DNA of 64,000 nucleotides, taken from contig CAWARA010000020.1 of the NCBI GenBank assembly GCA_963784195.1, positions 248,001 through 312,000 of the forward strand, in the 5' to 3' direction. Shown here piece by piece: positions 7,762 to 19,575 of this stretch. The notes beneath the pieces are model-generated. The model did not search any database. It saw only the letters and a program-made list of their open reading frames with translations, and was not told where the DNA came from. Each line of letters starts with the position of its first letter. The first letter of the stretch is position 1. Made by a program: the position numbers and the translations under genes. The stretch comes from CAVQAH01 sp963784195. GTDB lineage: Bacteria; Acidobacteriota; Vicinamibacteria; Vicinamibacterales; 2-12-FULL-66-21.

Positions 7762-9296
7762 TCATCGCAAACCCACCAGGGTCGCCCCCCCGAGCGACGC
7801 AGCTGACGAACGCGCGAGGTCGAACAGCGCGCTGGGGTAGATGCCGAACAACAGCGTGCCCGCGACGGTCACGATGAGGACCGTCGCGATCGCGCCCGAG
7901 ATTCTCAGGACCGGCGCCTGGCTCCCCTCGGCGATCCACATGAACACGACGACGCGAACGTAGTAATAGAGCGAGAGCGCGCTGTTAATGACGCCGATCA
8001 CCGCCAGGCCGATGTAACCGGACTCGATCGCCGCGCCGAAGAGCCACAGCTTCCCCATGAATCCTGCGGTCGGCGGGATGCCGCCCAGCGAGAGCATGAA
8101 GATCAGCATCGCCACCGCGGCGCCGGGATGGGTCGCATACAGCCCCGTCAAATCTTTCAGCTCGTCGCCGATGACGTCCTTGCGCCGCAGCATGACGACG
8201 ACGGCGAACGCACCGAGCTGCATGAACGCGTAGACCGCGAGGTAGACGAGCGCCGCTTCGATGCCGCGCGGCGGACCGGCGACGATGCCAATCAGGATGT
8301 AGCCGGCGTGCGCGATCGACGAGTACGCCAGCATGCGCTTGATGTTGCCCTGCGTCAGCGCGGCGACGTTGCCGACGGTCATCGTGACCACCGCCATCGC
8401 ATAGAAGAACACGCGCCATCCAACGGGCTGGCCGAACAGCATGCCGAGGCCGTCGACCCGAAAGGCAGAGAGCCCTTCGATGAAGATCCGCATCAGCATC
8501 GCGAAGGACGCGGCCTTCGAACCGACCGACAGGAACGCGGTGATTGGTGTCGGCGCGCCCTCGTACACGTCCGGCGCCCACATGTGGAAGGGCACCGCGG
8601 CAATCTTGAACCCCAGTCCGGCGACGAGCAGGATCACCGCGAGCAGCAACATCGGGCCGCCATTCCCCGCCGCCAGCGCGGTCGTCATACCGCGCAGATG
8701 CGTGGTACCGCTCAAGCCGTAAAGAAGCGACATGCCGTACAAGAGGATGGCCAGCGAGAACGCGCCGAGTACCGAAGTACTTGATCGCGGCCTCGTTGGA
8801 TCGACGGTTCGGACGGATGTAGCCGGCGAGCACGTAAAACGAGATCGCCATGGTCTCCAGACCGATGAAGATCGTGATGAGGTCGATGCCGGCGGCGACG
8901 AACATCATGCCGAGCGTCGCGCAGAGGATCAGGAAGTAGTACTCGCCGGGCTTCGTGTTCTCGAAGCGCAGATACCGGGCCGACATGAGGATGGTGATGG
9001 CGGCCGAGCCCAGGAAGATCAGCTTGAAGAACAGCGCAAAGCCATCGACGGCGACGAGTCCGCGGGCGATGGTCAGGTTGTGACCCCAGGCTGGTGCCAG
9101 CGCAACGCCGGCCGCGACGACGGTGGCCATCGACAGCCACATCAACACGTCGGTCTGCCGCTGGAATCGCCTCGGGATCGCCGCTCGCCCGGCGCGGCAG
9201 GAATACATCGGCAACGAGCACGACAATCGCGCCCAGCGTGACGATCAGCTCGGGCAGCAGATAGTAGAAATCGGCGGCTGAAAAGCCGGGTGGCAT
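7762..9296 (-). CDS. nuoN: NADH-quinone oxidoreductase subunit N (two frameshifts)
   Basis: Antiporter-like proton-pumping subunit of complex I. The reading begins MPPGFSAADFYYLLPELIV at 9296 (ATGA overlap with the nuoM stop), shifts near 9175, and continues through LIFLGSAAITILMSARYLRF and GLETMAISFYVLAGYIRP. It shifts again near 8770 and runs to 7762 through the proton-translocation core (ALTQGNIKRMLAYSSIAHAGY, AAVPFHMWAPDVYEGAPTP). Removing one extra base at each site gives a normal subunit of about 510 residues with 14 helices. At 8770 the extra C lies in GAGTAC(C)GAAG, the same context as the shift in the VWA gene at 19211. Confidence 0.9.
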
Positions 9297-10954
9297 CAGC
9301 GGTGCTCCCCGTTCGGCCTGGACGCTTTCGACGCCTCGGGTTTTGCGACACCTTCATCGCACGGGGCGACGAGACCGATGCCCGGCGGCATGCCAGCCAC
9401 CGGTGGCGGCGGCACCGGTGCGGCAGTCTTGCAATCGGCGCCCTGCGCAACCACCGGCGCGTACACGGAATTCACACGCGCGACGACGCGGCCTACCGAC
9501 GTTTCGAGCCTCCGCAGGAACGGCGCCGGATACAAGCCAATCCAGAACGCCAGGACCAGCAGCGGCGCGAACACCACCACCTCGCGCAGGCTGAGGTCGC
9601 TCAACGACGCGTTCGCTGGATTGTCGATCTTGCCGAACATCGTGCGCTGATAGAGCCACAACATGTAGGCGGCCCCCAGCACGATTCCAGCCGCGGCCAC
9701 GCCCGCCCACATCTTGTTCACGACGAACACACCTTGCAGGATCAGCACTTCGCCGATGAACCCGTTCAGCGCCGGCAACCCGATCGACGACATCGTCATG
9801 ATCAGAAAGATGGCGGCGAACACCGGCATCACTTTCGACAGGCCACCGTAGTCCGAGATGTTCCGCGTGTGCCGCCGCTCGTACACGATGCCGACGATGA
9901 GGAAGAGCGCGCCGGTGGAGATGCCGTGATTGATCTGCTGGATGATGCTGCCGGTGATGCCGACCGGCGTCATGGCGAACATGCCGAGCATGACCATCGC
10001 CATATGGCTCACGCTCGAATAGGCGACGAGGCGCTTCCAGTCGGTCTGCGCGAGCGCGACGAGCGCACCGTAGATGATGCCGATGATGGACAGGCCGACG
10101 ATGAGCGGCACGAAGTAGCGCGACGCATCGGGCAGGATCGGCAGGCTGAAGCGGATGAAGCCGTAGGTTCCCATCTTCAGCAGCACTGCCGCGAGGATCA
10201 CCGACCCCGCCGTCGGCGCATCCGTGTGGGCGTCGGGCAGCCAGGTGTGGAACGGAAACATCGGGACCTTGATGGCAAACCCCAGGAAGAACGCCAGGAA
10301 GATCCACTTCTGCAGCTCGAAGGGCACGCTCATCTGCTGGAACTGCCCGATGTCGAACGAGTAGGTTCCGGTGACGGCGTGATGGTGGAAGTAGAGCGCG
10401 AGGATGCCGAGCAGCATGACGACGCTGCCGACCAGCGTGTAAATGAAAAACTTGATCGCCGAATAGAGGCGGCGGCCTCCTCCCCAGATGCCGATGAGGA
10501 AATACATCGGCACCAGCATGACCTCCCAGAACAGGAAGAACAGGAGGAAGTCGAGCGACACGAATGCGCCGAGCATGCCCGTCTGCAAGACGAGCATGAA
10601 GATGTAGAACTCCTTCACACGTTCCGTGATGGCGGCCCACGACGACAGCACCGCGATGGCGCCCATCAGCGTGGTGAGGAGAATCAGAAGCACGCTGAAA
10701 CCGTCCACGCCGAGGTAATAGCTCGCACCGATCGATGCAATCCACTCCGCGCGCTCGACGAACTGCCAGGTCGATCCAGCCGGGTCGTACCGGAACCAGA
10801 GCGGCACCGACACGAGGAACCCCAGCACGGCGAAGATGTTGGCAACCCAGCGTATGGCGTTCACCTGTCGCCCGCTGACGAAGAGCAGCACCAGCGCGCC
10901 AGCCAGTGGCGTGAAGAGGATCAACGACAGCAGGTGATTGTTCAGCAGGGTCAT
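9296..10954 (-). CDS. nuoM: NADH-quinone oxidoreductase subunit M
   Basis: Proton-pumping antiporter-like subunit of complex I, about 552 residues and intact. The start MTLLNNHLLSLILF at 10954 is chosen over a longer in-frame extension to 11323 that overlaps nuoL. Landmarks are the loop-helix Glu region (FLLFFLFWEVMLVPMYFLIG), KFFIYTLVGSVVMLLG, the FHTWLPDAHTDAPT segment and KRLVAYSSVSHMAMV. The last 40 residues are a soluble Pro/Gly-rich tail (PPPPVAGMPPG...) not found in the usual family. It starts about 20 nt after nuoL and overlaps nuoN by 4 nt. Confidence 0.94.
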   Translation of the reverse strand: MTLLNNHLLSLILFTPLAGALVLLFVSGRQVNAIRWVANIFAVLGFLVSVPLWFRYDPAGSTWQFVERAEWIASIGASYYLGVDGFSVLLILLTTLMGAIAVLSSWAAITERVKEFYIFMLVLQTGMLGAFVSLDFLLFFLFWEVMLVPMYFLIGIWGGGRRLYSAIKFFIYTLVGSVVMLLGILALYFHHHAVTGTYSFDIGQFQQMSVPFELQKWIFLAFFLGFAIKVPMFPFHTWLPDAHTDAPTAGSVILAAVLLKMGTYGFIRFSLPILPDASRYFVPLIVGLSIIGIIYGALVALAQTDWKRLVAYSSVSHMAMVMLGMFAMTPVGITGSIIQQINHGISTGALFLIVGIVYERRHTRNISDYGGLSKVMPVFAAIFLIMTMSSIGLPALNGFIGEVLILQGVFVVNKMWAGVAAAGIVLGAAYMLWLYQRTMFGKIDNPANASLSDLSLREVVVFAPLLVLAFWIGLYPAPFLRRLETSVGRVVARVNSVYAPVVAQGADCKTAAPVPPPPVAGMPPGIGLVAPCDEGVAKPEASKASRPNGEHR

Positions 10955-10974
10955 GCGCTTCCTTGTTCGTTGCG

Positions 10975-13206
<2,232 letters not shown>

Positions 13207-13224
13207 AATCTCAAGCGCTACGGA

Positions 13225-13320
13225 CGTGTCCGCCGTGGTTCGTGGTCCGTAGCTCGTCGCTCGTAAACCCGCCGCATGTGCGGGGCGAGCCACGAACCAC
13301 GAGCCACGAACCACGGCAAG
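13225..13320. repeat. Heptad-armed inverted repeat (GTTCGTG family, copy 1)
   Basis: Left arm 13232-13265 reads as 7-nt units (GTTCGTG, GTCCGTA, GCTCGTC, GCTCGTA). Right arm 13285-13317 is their approximate complement (GAGCCAC, GAACCAC repeated) and ends in GGC. An inner hairpin CCCGC/GCGGG sits between the arms. It fills the gap between nuoK and nuoL and would extend the nuoL frame at its 5' end if translated. Confidence 0.85.
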
Positions 13321-13344
13321 CAGCCGTGAACCCCGTCGTGATCC

Positions 13345-13650
13345 TCACCACCTCAAGCTGCTCATTTCGTCCATGTTCAGCGTGTCCTTGTTGCGAAAGA
13401 ACGCCAGGATGATCCCGAGGCCGACCGCCGCCTCCGCCGCGGCGACGGCAATCACGAAAATTGCGAACACCTGCCCCACCGCGCTCTGCCAGTAGTGGGA
13501 GAACGCCGCCAGGTTGATGTTCACGGCGTTCAGCATCAGCTCGATCGACATGAAGACGATGATGATGTTGCGGCGGAGCATCACGCCCATGGCGCCGATC
13601 GTAAACAGCGCCGCCGACAGCACCAGGTAGTGGTACGGCGTAATCACCAT
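13345..13650 (-). CDS. nuoK: NADH-quinone oxidoreductase subunit K
   Basis: Small membrane subunit of complex I, 101 residues and three helices. It starts MVITPYHYLVLSAALF at 13650, overlapping the nuoJ stop as ATGA. The conserved Glu-bearing helix is FMSIELMLNAVNINLAAFS; the third helix is AAAEAAVGLGIILAFF. The end KDTLNMDEMSSLRW matches the family ending. The next gene, nuoL, is separated by about 140 bp of repeat, a surprisingly long gap inside this otherwise compact cluster. Confidence 0.95.
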   Translation of the reverse strand: MVITPYHYLVLSAALFTIGAMGVMLRRNIIIVFMSIELMLNAVNINLAAFSHYWQSAVGQVFAIFVIAVAAAEAAVGLGIILAFFRNKDTLNMDEMSSLRW

Positions 13651-14171
13651 CAGACTTCCCTCCTCGCCAGGATGATCGCGCCGATCATCGCGACGAGCAG
13701 CAGCATCGAGGCAAGCTCGAAAGGAATCAGATAGTCGGTGTACAACAGCCAACCCACGATTTCGGTATTTCCAGTCATCGGTGTGCCGTCGCCGCCACCG
13801 GCTGGCAGCGGCATGGCGTCGGCGCGCCGCGCCGCGTAGACGAGAATCGCGCTCACTTCCAGAAGGATCGCCGAGGCGACGATGAACCCGAGCCGCGATC
13901 GCCGCCGCGGGTCCATGTGTGCCTCCGGTATGGCCTTGAGGTTCACGAGCATGACCACGAACAGGTAGAGGACGACTATCCCGCCGGCATAGACGAGCAC
14001 CTGAATCACGGCCAGGAACTCCGCCGCCAGCGCGACGTACATCACGGCCACGCAGAGAAAGTTCGCGACCAGGAACAGCACGCTGTGCACCGTGTTGCGC
14101 GCGGTGATCACCAGCACGCCGAACCCCAGCACGAAGGCCGCGAGCGTATAGAAGACGATGGCTTCTAACAT
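13650..14171 (-). CDS. nuoJ: NADH-quinone oxidoreductase subunit J
   Basis: Five-helix membrane subunit of complex I, 173 residues. The start MLEAIVFYTLAAFVLG at 14171 is preferred over an upstream in-frame start that reads through a REP-like hairpin. The conserved helix 3 is AVIQVLVYAGGIVVLYLFVVM. A soluble insert (GGGDGTPMTGNTEIVG) precedes the last helix. The usual nuoI gene between nuoH and nuoJ is absent; only 55 bp with a hairpin separate them. Confidence 0.94.
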   Translation of the reverse strand: MLEAIVFYTLAAFVLGFGVLVITARNTVHSVLFLVANFLCVAVMYVALAAEFLAVIQVLVYAGGIVVLYLFVVMLVNLKAIPEAHMDPRRRSRLGFIVASAILLEVSAILVYAARRADAMPLPAGGGDGTPMTGNTEIVGWLLYTDYLIPFELASMLLLVAMIGAIILARREV

Positions 14172-14182
14172 CCGATGTCTTT

Positions 14183-14210
14183 GACGCGCAGCTGAAGCTG
14201 CGCGCTGCTG
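14183..14210. repeat. REP-like hairpin, GCTGAAGC type
   Basis: GCGCAGCTGAAGCTGCGC is a 7-8 bp stem with a short loop, followed by GCTGCTGG. It lies in the nuoH-nuoJ gap. Related hairpins occur at 38101-38155 and 58351-58373. Confidence 0.6.
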
Positions 14211-14226
14211 GCGCAACCCTCCGAAA

Positions 14227-15246
14227 CTACAGCAATACTTTCACGATCCCGGTGACGACGAGATTTGCGAGCGCGAGCGGAATCAGGACCTTCCACCCGA
14301 GCCGCATCAACTGGTCGTAGCGGTACCGCGGCAACGTCGCCCGGATCCAGATGAACACGTAGAGGAACACGAACGTCTTGAGCAGGAACCACATCCATCC
14401 CGGCACGAACCCGAGGAACGACAGGGCCTCGACGTTGGGAAACGGACGCAGCCACCCGCCCAGGAACAACGTCGTCGCCACGGCCGACACGACGATCATG
14501 TTGGCGTATTCGGCGAGGAAGAACAGCGCGAAGCGCATGCCGCTGTATTCGGTGTGGAATCCGCCCGTGAGCTCCTGTTCGGCTTCCGGAAGGTCGAAGG
14601 GCGCGCGGTTGGTCTCGGCAAGACCGCCGATGAACAGAACCACGAACGCGACAGGCTGGATGAACGCATACCAGACGCCCGCCTCGAGCTGCGCTTTCAC
14701 GATCCCCACCATGCTGAGCGTGCCGGCGGTCGCCACGATGCTCACGAGAATCATCGTGATGGCGATCTCGTAGCTGATGAGTTGCGCAGACGCACGCAGG
14801 CCGGCAAGCAGCGGGAACTTGCTGTTCGACGCGTAGCCGGCGAGGATGATCCCGTAGACGCTGATCGACGTCGCCGCGACGATGTAGAGCAACCCGACGT
14901 TGACGTCCGCGACGAACAACGCGATCCGGTACCCGAACAGCGTGATTTCCGAATCGAACGGAATCACCGCGAACGCGATCAGCGCCGGCACCATCGACAC
15001 AATCGGCGCCAGCGTGAAGACGAACCGATCCGCCCTCGCAGGAGTGATGTCTTCCTTCAGGAGCAGCTTGATGGCGTCGGCAATCGGCTGGAGCACGCCG
15101 TGCGGCCCAACCCGCATCGGTCCGAGCCGCACCTGAACCCAGGCGATCACCTTCCGCTCGAGGAGGACCATGTACGTCACCGCCACCAGCACCGCATTCA
15201 GCAGCACGAGAATCTTGAGCAGCGGGATGACGTACGTCTCGATCAT
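14227..15246 (-). CDS. nuoH: NADH-quinone oxidoreductase subunit H
   Basis: Quinone-site membrane subunit of complex I, about 339 residues and eight helices. It starts MIETYVIPLLKILVLL at 15246; a longer frame to 15300 would translate a GCACGT repeat. Conserved features: the VLLERKVIAWVQVRLGPMRVG motif, with ERK and RxGP lining the quinone tunnel; the IADAIKLLLKEDITP loop; ETNRAPFDLPEAEQELTGGF; and the terminal TLPRYRYDQLMRLGWK. It follows nuoD after a repeat-filled gap of about 100 bp. Confidence 0.95.
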   Translation of the reverse strand: MIETYVIPLLKILVLLNAVLVAVTYMVLLERKVIAWVQVRLGPMRVGPHGVLQPIADAIKLLLKEDITPARADRFVFTLAPIVSMVPALIAFAVIPFDSEITLFGYRIALFVADVNVGLLYIVAATSISVYGIILAGYASNSKFPLLAGLRASAQLISYEIAITMILVSIVATAGTLSMVGIVKAQLEAGVWYAFIQPVAFVVLFIGGLAETNRAPFDLPEAEQELTGGFHTEYSGMRFALFFLAEYANMIVVSAVATTLFLGGWLRPFPNVEALSFLGFVPGWMWFLLKTFVFLYVFIWIRATLPRYRYDQLMRLGWKVLIPLALANLVVTGIVKVLL

Positions 15247-15261
15247 GCCAACTCCGGCACC

Positions 15262-15342
15262 TGTCGCGCGTGCGCATGTGAGCACGTCGCACGTGAGCAC
15301 GTGAGCACGTCAGCACGTCCAGCACGTCCAGCACGTGATCTC
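15262..15342. repeat. GCACGT-type tandem repeat between nuoD and nuoH
   Basis: Degenerate 7-9 nt units of the form GAGCACGT, GTCGCAC, GTCCAGCAC repeat about eight times. The similar array at 35281-35367 precedes the NtrC-type regulator gene. Confidence 0.8.
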
Positions 15343-16456
15343 TCACCTATCCACCTCGCCCAGCACGATGTCGATCGATCCAATCAATGCGACGACGTCC
15401 GCCACGAGATGGCCCTTCACCAGGCGTGGTAGAGCCTGAAGATTGCAGAACGATGGCGGCCGGACGCGGAAGCGATATGGCGTGTTCGACTTTCCGTCGC
15501 TGACGATGAAGTAGCCGATCTCTCCCTTCGGGGACTCGATCGCGTGATACGTCTCGCCGGCTGGCGGCTTGATCAACCGGGGGACCTTCCCGATGATGGG
15601 CCCTTCCGGAAGCCCGTCGAGCGCCTGGCGGATGATGCGCACGGACTGCCGGAACTCTTCGAGCCTGACGAGGTAGCGGTCGTACGTGTCGCCTGTCCAG
15701 CCGATAGGCACGTTGAATTCAAAATCGGCGTACGCCGCGTAGGGTTCATCCTTGCGAATGTCGCGAGGCACTCCGGACCCGCGAAGCGCCGGACCGCTCA
15801 ACCCGATGGCAATCGCATCCTGGCCCGAGATGATCCCGACGCCCCGCGTCCGTTCGCGCCAGATGCGGTTATGGGTCAGGAGCTCTTCGTACTCGTTGAC
15901 CTTGGTGTCGAGGATGTCGCAGAAGGCGCGGACCTTCGCGTCCCAGCCGGGTGGAATGTCCAGCGGCAGGCCACCGATGCGCATCGCGTTGTACGTCAGC
16001 CGTCGCGCCGCAATACTCTTCGAACAAATCCAGGATCAGCTCCCGCTCGCGGAACGCGTACAGGAACACCGTCATCGCGCCGATGTCCATCGCGTGCGTG
16101 CCGAGCCACAGGCAGTGGCTCGCGATCCGCTGCAACTCGGCAAGGACCGTCCGGATGTAGCGCGCGCGCTTCGGAACCTCGAGCGACATCAGCTTCTCGA
16201 CGGTCTCGCAGTAGCCGAGGTTGTTGCTGGCCGCGGCGATGTAGTCCATCCGATCGGTGATGAGGACGATTTGCATCCAGTCGCGCTGCTCGCACAACTT
16301 CTCGATGCCGCGATGCAGATAGCCGATCACCACGTCGGCGCTGATCACCCGTTCACCGTCGAGGCGAAGGACGACCCTGAGCACCCCGTGAGTGCTGGGA
16401 TGCTGCGGCCCCATATTGATGACGAGCTCGCTCGTCTCGAAGATGGAATCAGGCAC
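15343..16456 (-). CDS. nuoD: NADH-quinone oxidoreductase subunit D (frameshifted)
   Basis: 49-kDa-type subunit that forms the quinone pocket with NuoB. The N-terminal part (MPDSIFETSELVINMGPQHPSTHGV, with GPQHPSTHG at about 16-24; HRGIEKLCE; DRMDYIAAASNN) is in frame from 16456. The rest (MRIGGLPLDIPPGWDAK, SGPALRGSG, PKGEIGYFIVSDG, RPPSFCNLQALP) is in a second frame ending at 15343. One extra base near 16001-16004 explains the shift, giving about 370 residues. The gene follows nuoC by 3 nt. Its usual partner nuoB is not in this cluster. Confidence 0.92.
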
Positions 16457-16459
16457 GAA

Positions 16460-17045
16460 TCACTCGATCTCTTCGCGATGCTTGAGGTTCAGCCAGTCCA
16501 GCGGGTTCTCCATCAGCATCTCGCCCGGCCCTTCGAGGGGATAGTCCTTCCGTTGAGGATGCCCCTGCCAGTCGTCCGGCATGAGTATGCGCCGAAGATC
16601 CGGATGCCCGGCGAACCGGATCCCGAAGAGGTCGAACACCTCGCGTTCGAGCCAGTTCGCTGATGGCCACACGACCGTGACGGTCGGAACCGGTTCGCCG
16701 TCACCCGCCTGCACCTTCAGCCGAACGCGGTGCTTGAGCGAAATCGAGTACAGCGAGTAGATGACGTCGAACCGCTTCGATCGCGGAGGCCAGTCGCTCG
16801 CCGTCAGATCCGAGAGGAATTCGAATCGCGCCCCCGGCGCGTCGCGCAGATACTGGGCGGCCGCGACGAGCCGATCGATGGACAGGATGGCCGTCCAGTC
16901 ACCAACCCAGTACAGACAGAGCCGTAACACCGCTGCCGATCTCTCGCTGCAGGTCCGCGAGGAACTGCGGGACAGGCTTGTCCGCCGGCGGAGGCGGATC
17001 GGCCGGGCCTCCAGGAGCGGCAATCGTTCGGGTCGGTTCAGTCAT
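16460..17045 (-). CDS. nuoC: NADH-quinone oxidoreductase subunit C (frameshifted)
   Basis: 30-kDa-type subunit of the complex I peripheral arm. The proposed start is ATG at 17045 (MTEPTRTIAAPGGPADPPPP), giving a Pro-rich N-terminus and then FLADLQREIGSGVTALS. The frame then breaks near 16912, and the conserved domain (GDWTAILSIDRLVAAAQYLR, FLSDLTASDW, FDVIYSLYS, LEREVFDLFGI with the ERE/DLFGI motif, RKDYPLEGPGE) reads in a second frame to 16460. A single extra base accounts for this, giving about 194 residues. It is separated from nuoA by an 86-bp repeat. Confidence 0.88.
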
Positions 17046-17064
17046 CGTTCACAGGCCAGCAACC

Positions 17065-17130
17065 CCACGACACCCGCGCACGCGCGCACCCGCGCACTTG
17101 CGCACTTGCGCACTTGCGCACTCTGCGCAC
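17065..17130. repeat. GCGCACTT-type tandem repeat between nuoA and nuoC
   Basis: About seven 8-9 nt units (GCGCACCC, GCGCACTT repeated, GCGCACTCT) fill the spacer where nuoB would normally lie. Confidence 0.8.
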
Positions 17131-17131
17131 T

Positions 17132-17488
17132 TTATTGCCACTCCAACGCCCCCTTCTTCCACGCGTACATGTATCCGACGACCAGGATGAACAGGAAGAC
17201 GAGCATCTCGATCAACCCGAAGAGCGCCAGTTGATCGAGCGCGACGGCCCACGGAAACATGAAGATCGTCTCGACCTCGAAAATCACGAACAGCATCGCA
17301 ATCAGGTAGTAGCGGATGCTGTATCGATCGCGGGCATCGGTCTCCGGTTCGATGCCGCACTCATACGGTTCGAGTTTGACGGGGTTGGCCTTTTCGGCAT
17401 GGAGCAGACGCGCAAAGACCAGCGTGAAGATCGCGAACCCGGTCGCGATCAGGACGAACAGCAAGATTGGAATATAGGCCCTGAGCAT
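17132..17488 (-). CDS. nuoA: NADH-quinone oxidoreductase subunit A
   Basis: First gene of the complex I cluster, 118 residues with three membrane helices. Conserved features are KLEPYECGIEPETDAR (the YECG motif, about 41-44), RYYLIAMLFVIFEVETIFMFPWA with its Glu/Asp residues, and a last helix LIEMLVFLFILVVGYMYAWKKGAL. A strong divergent promoter lies just upstream at 17531-17561. Confidence 0.95.
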   Translation of the reverse strand: MLRAYIPILLFVLIATGFAIFTLVFARLLHAEKANPVKLEPYECGIEPETDARDRYSIRYYLIAMLFVIFEVETIFMFPWAVALDQLALFGLIEMLVFLFILVVGYMYAWKKGALEWQ

Positions 17489-17530
17489 CGCGGTGTGTCG
17501 TGGGAATGCCCGGTCCGGGAAGTTGCGCGA

Positions 17531-17561
17531 GTTATAGCACGCGGCTGAGGGTCAGTGTCAA
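17531..17561 (-). promoter_or_regulatory. Candidate nuo operon promoter
   Basis: On the minus strand a perfect TTGACA (plus 17556-17561) and TATAAC (plus 17531-17536) are 19 bp apart, 43 bp upstream of nuoA. The spacing is slightly long, but both hexamers are near consensus. Confidence 0.6.
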
Positions 17562-17641
17562 GAAAGCTCGACCGGCGATTGCTGCCACGGCGCAAGCGCG
17601 CAAACCCATGTACGGCAAGGGTTTTTGGCAGACCACGTTCC

Positions 17642-17671
17642 TTGACGCTCTGAACAGCCGCGACCTATACT
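17642..17671 (+). promoter_or_regulatory. Candidate promoter of the VWA/heme gene cluster
   Basis: TTGACG (17642-17647) and TATACT (17666-17671) with an 18-bp spacer, 38 bp upstream of the ATG at 17709. It faces away from the nuo promoter, so the 220-bp intergenic region drives transcription both ways. Confidence 0.65.
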
Positions 17672-17708
17672 GCCGAAAGGGGCTCCTGCCAGAAAAGGCT
17701 CGCAAACA

Positions 17709-18620
17709 ATGACGCACGCTCTGCTCGCGATCTCGCTCCTCGCCGCCATCGTGTCGCACGCCTCGGTCGTCGGCTCCGGTCAAGCCGAAAAGCCTGGGAC
17801 GAATCGACAGTCGGGTGCCCGGAATCGCGACGTGTACGTGAGTGTCCTCGACAAATCCGGAAAAGCCGTGCCGGGGCTGACCGCTGCCGACTTCACCGTC
17901 CGCGAAGATGGCAGCGCGCGCGAGGTGCTGAAAGCCGGACCGGCAACCACGCCGCTGACCATTTCGCTCCTCATCGACGACACCCAGGCCGCTCAGCCCG
18001 CGATTCAGTTTCTGCGCGACGGCCTGAATGGCTTCATCGATGCGATGGACGGCAAAGCCGAGATCGCGCTCGCCACAGTCGGCGATCGGCCCACCAGCGT
18101 GATCGATTACACACAGAGCGCGGTCGCGCTCAAGAAGGGCGTCACCAGAATCTTCTCGCGCCAGGGCTCCGGTGCGTATCTCCTGGATGCCATCGTCGAG
18201 ATCTCGCGCGGGCTGCAGAAACGCGAAGGCGCGCGTCCGGTCATCGTCGCCATCACGATGGAGGACGGCCCGGAGTTCAGCAACCGCTACTACGAGCCGG
18301 TGCTCGAAGAACTGCTGAAGTCCGGAGCGACCCTGCACGTTCTCGCCATCGGCTCGCCGTCGTCGTCGCTGGACGACGAGATGCGGAATCGCAACATCGT
18401 GATCGCAGAGGGCACCTCACGGACCGGCGGCCGGCGCGAACAGGTACTCGCGATGATGGCGATTCCGGAAGTCCTGAAGCAGCTCGCCGTCGAGCTCACG
18501 AACCAATACGTCGTGACCTACGCCCGTCCGGAGATGTTGATCCCGCCGCAGAAGATGGATGTCGGGGTGTCGCAGCCAGGGCTGACGGTTCGCGCGCCAA
18601 AACGTCTATCCGGACGGTAA
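17709..18620 (+). CDS. Secreted VWFA-related protein, acidobacterial type
   Basis: 303 residues with an N-terminal signal peptide (LLAISLLAAIVSHASVVGSG). A short beta domain with the VLDKSGKAVPGLTAADFTVREDG signature (about 43-65) is followed by a von Willebrand factor A-like fold (LTISLLIDDTQAAQPA; ALATVGDRP; RPVIVAITMEDG). The MIDAS is degenerate: IDDTQ replaces DxSxS. This matches the VWFA-related family TIGR03436, abundant in Acidobacteriota and of unknown role. It lies 5 nt upstream of a second, better-conserved paralog and heads the heme gene cluster. Confidence 0.82.
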   Translation: MTHALLAISLLAAIVSHASVVGSGQAEKPGTNRQSGARNRDVYVSVLDKSGKAVPGLTAADFTVREDGSAREVLKAGPATTPLTISLLIDDTQAAQPAIQFLRDGLNGFIDAMDGKAEIALATVGDRPTSVIDYTQSAVALKKGVTRIFSRQGSGAYLLDAIVEISRGLQKREGARPVIVAITMEDGPEFSNRYYEPVLEELLKSGATLHVLAIGSPSSSLDDEMRNRNIVIAEGTSRTGGRREQVLAMMAIPEVLKQLAVELTNQYVVTYARPEMLIPPQKMDVGVSQPGLTVRAPKRLSGR

Positions 18621-18625
18621 TCCCT

Positions 18626-19565
18626 ATGCATTCCCGTAACCCCGTCGTCACGCGGCTGTTCGTGGCCGCCCTTGTCTCGTCCGTAGTTGCCGTCGCGCTG
18701 GAAGCTCAGGAGCGGTTCCGCGGGGGTGTCGAGCTGATCTCCCTGAACGTGACGGTCACGGAAGGGGGCCGGTACGTCACCGGCCTGGATCAGGCGGATT
18801 TCGAGGTCTTTGAGGACGGCGTCAAGCAGAACCTCACCTTCTTCTCCAAGACCCAGCAGCCCATTGCGCTGGCCGTGCTGCTCGACACGAGCGCCAGCAT
18901 GGATCAACGGCTGGAGACCGCGCAGGAGGCGGCCATCGGCTTCGCCAAGCGCATCCGTCCGGACGACGTGATGGAGGTCGTGGATTTCGACAGCCAGGTG
19001 AGGATCCTGCAGGAATTCACGAACGACATCCCGAAGCTCGAGAAGGCCATCCGCAGCACGACCGTCAACGGCTCGACCTCGCTCTACAACGCGCTCTACG
19101 TGTCGCTGAAGGCGTTGAAGAACGTGAAGGCGACGTCCTCCGAGGAGATACGGCGCCAGGCGATCGTCGTGCTGTCTGACGGCGACGACACCTCGAGCCT
19201 GGTCGAGTACCGAAGAGGTCCGCGAGGTCGCGCGCCGGTCAGAAACGGTCATCTACGCGGTCGGATTGAAGCAGGGGAGCTCGGCGTCGCGCGTCGAATT
19301 CAAGGAAGCCGAGTTCGTACTGAAGCAGCTTTCGACGGATACCGGCGGGCGGGCGTTCTTTCCGACATCTGTGTCGGAGCTTCCGGCAATCTATCAGCAG
19401 ATCTCGGAAGAGCTGGCCAATCAGTACACGATGGCCTACTCGTCGAAGAACCCGCTGCGTAACGGCGCCTGGCGGCGACTGATGGTCCGCGTTGCGCGGG
19501 AGGGTGTCCTGACTCGCACGCGTCAGGGCTACTTCGCGCCGTCCACGCCATCAGTGCCGAAGTAA
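18626..19565 (+). CDS. VWFA-related protein with intact MIDAS (frameshifted)
   Basis: Paralog of the preceding gene, about 312 residues. It has a signal peptide (LFVAALVSSVVAVALEAQ), the GLDQADFEVFEDGVKQ beta domain, then a VWA domain with an intact metal site: DTSAS (about residues 91-95) and LSDGDDTS. The first frame breaks after SSLVEY; the conserved continuation (EEVREVARRSETVIYAVGLK to the end) is in the next frame to 19565. One extra C near 19211 (GAGTAC(C)GAAG) explains it. The gene is 10 nt upstream of the ccsA-like gene. Confidence 0.85.
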
Positions 19566-19575
19566 TCGAATCGCC

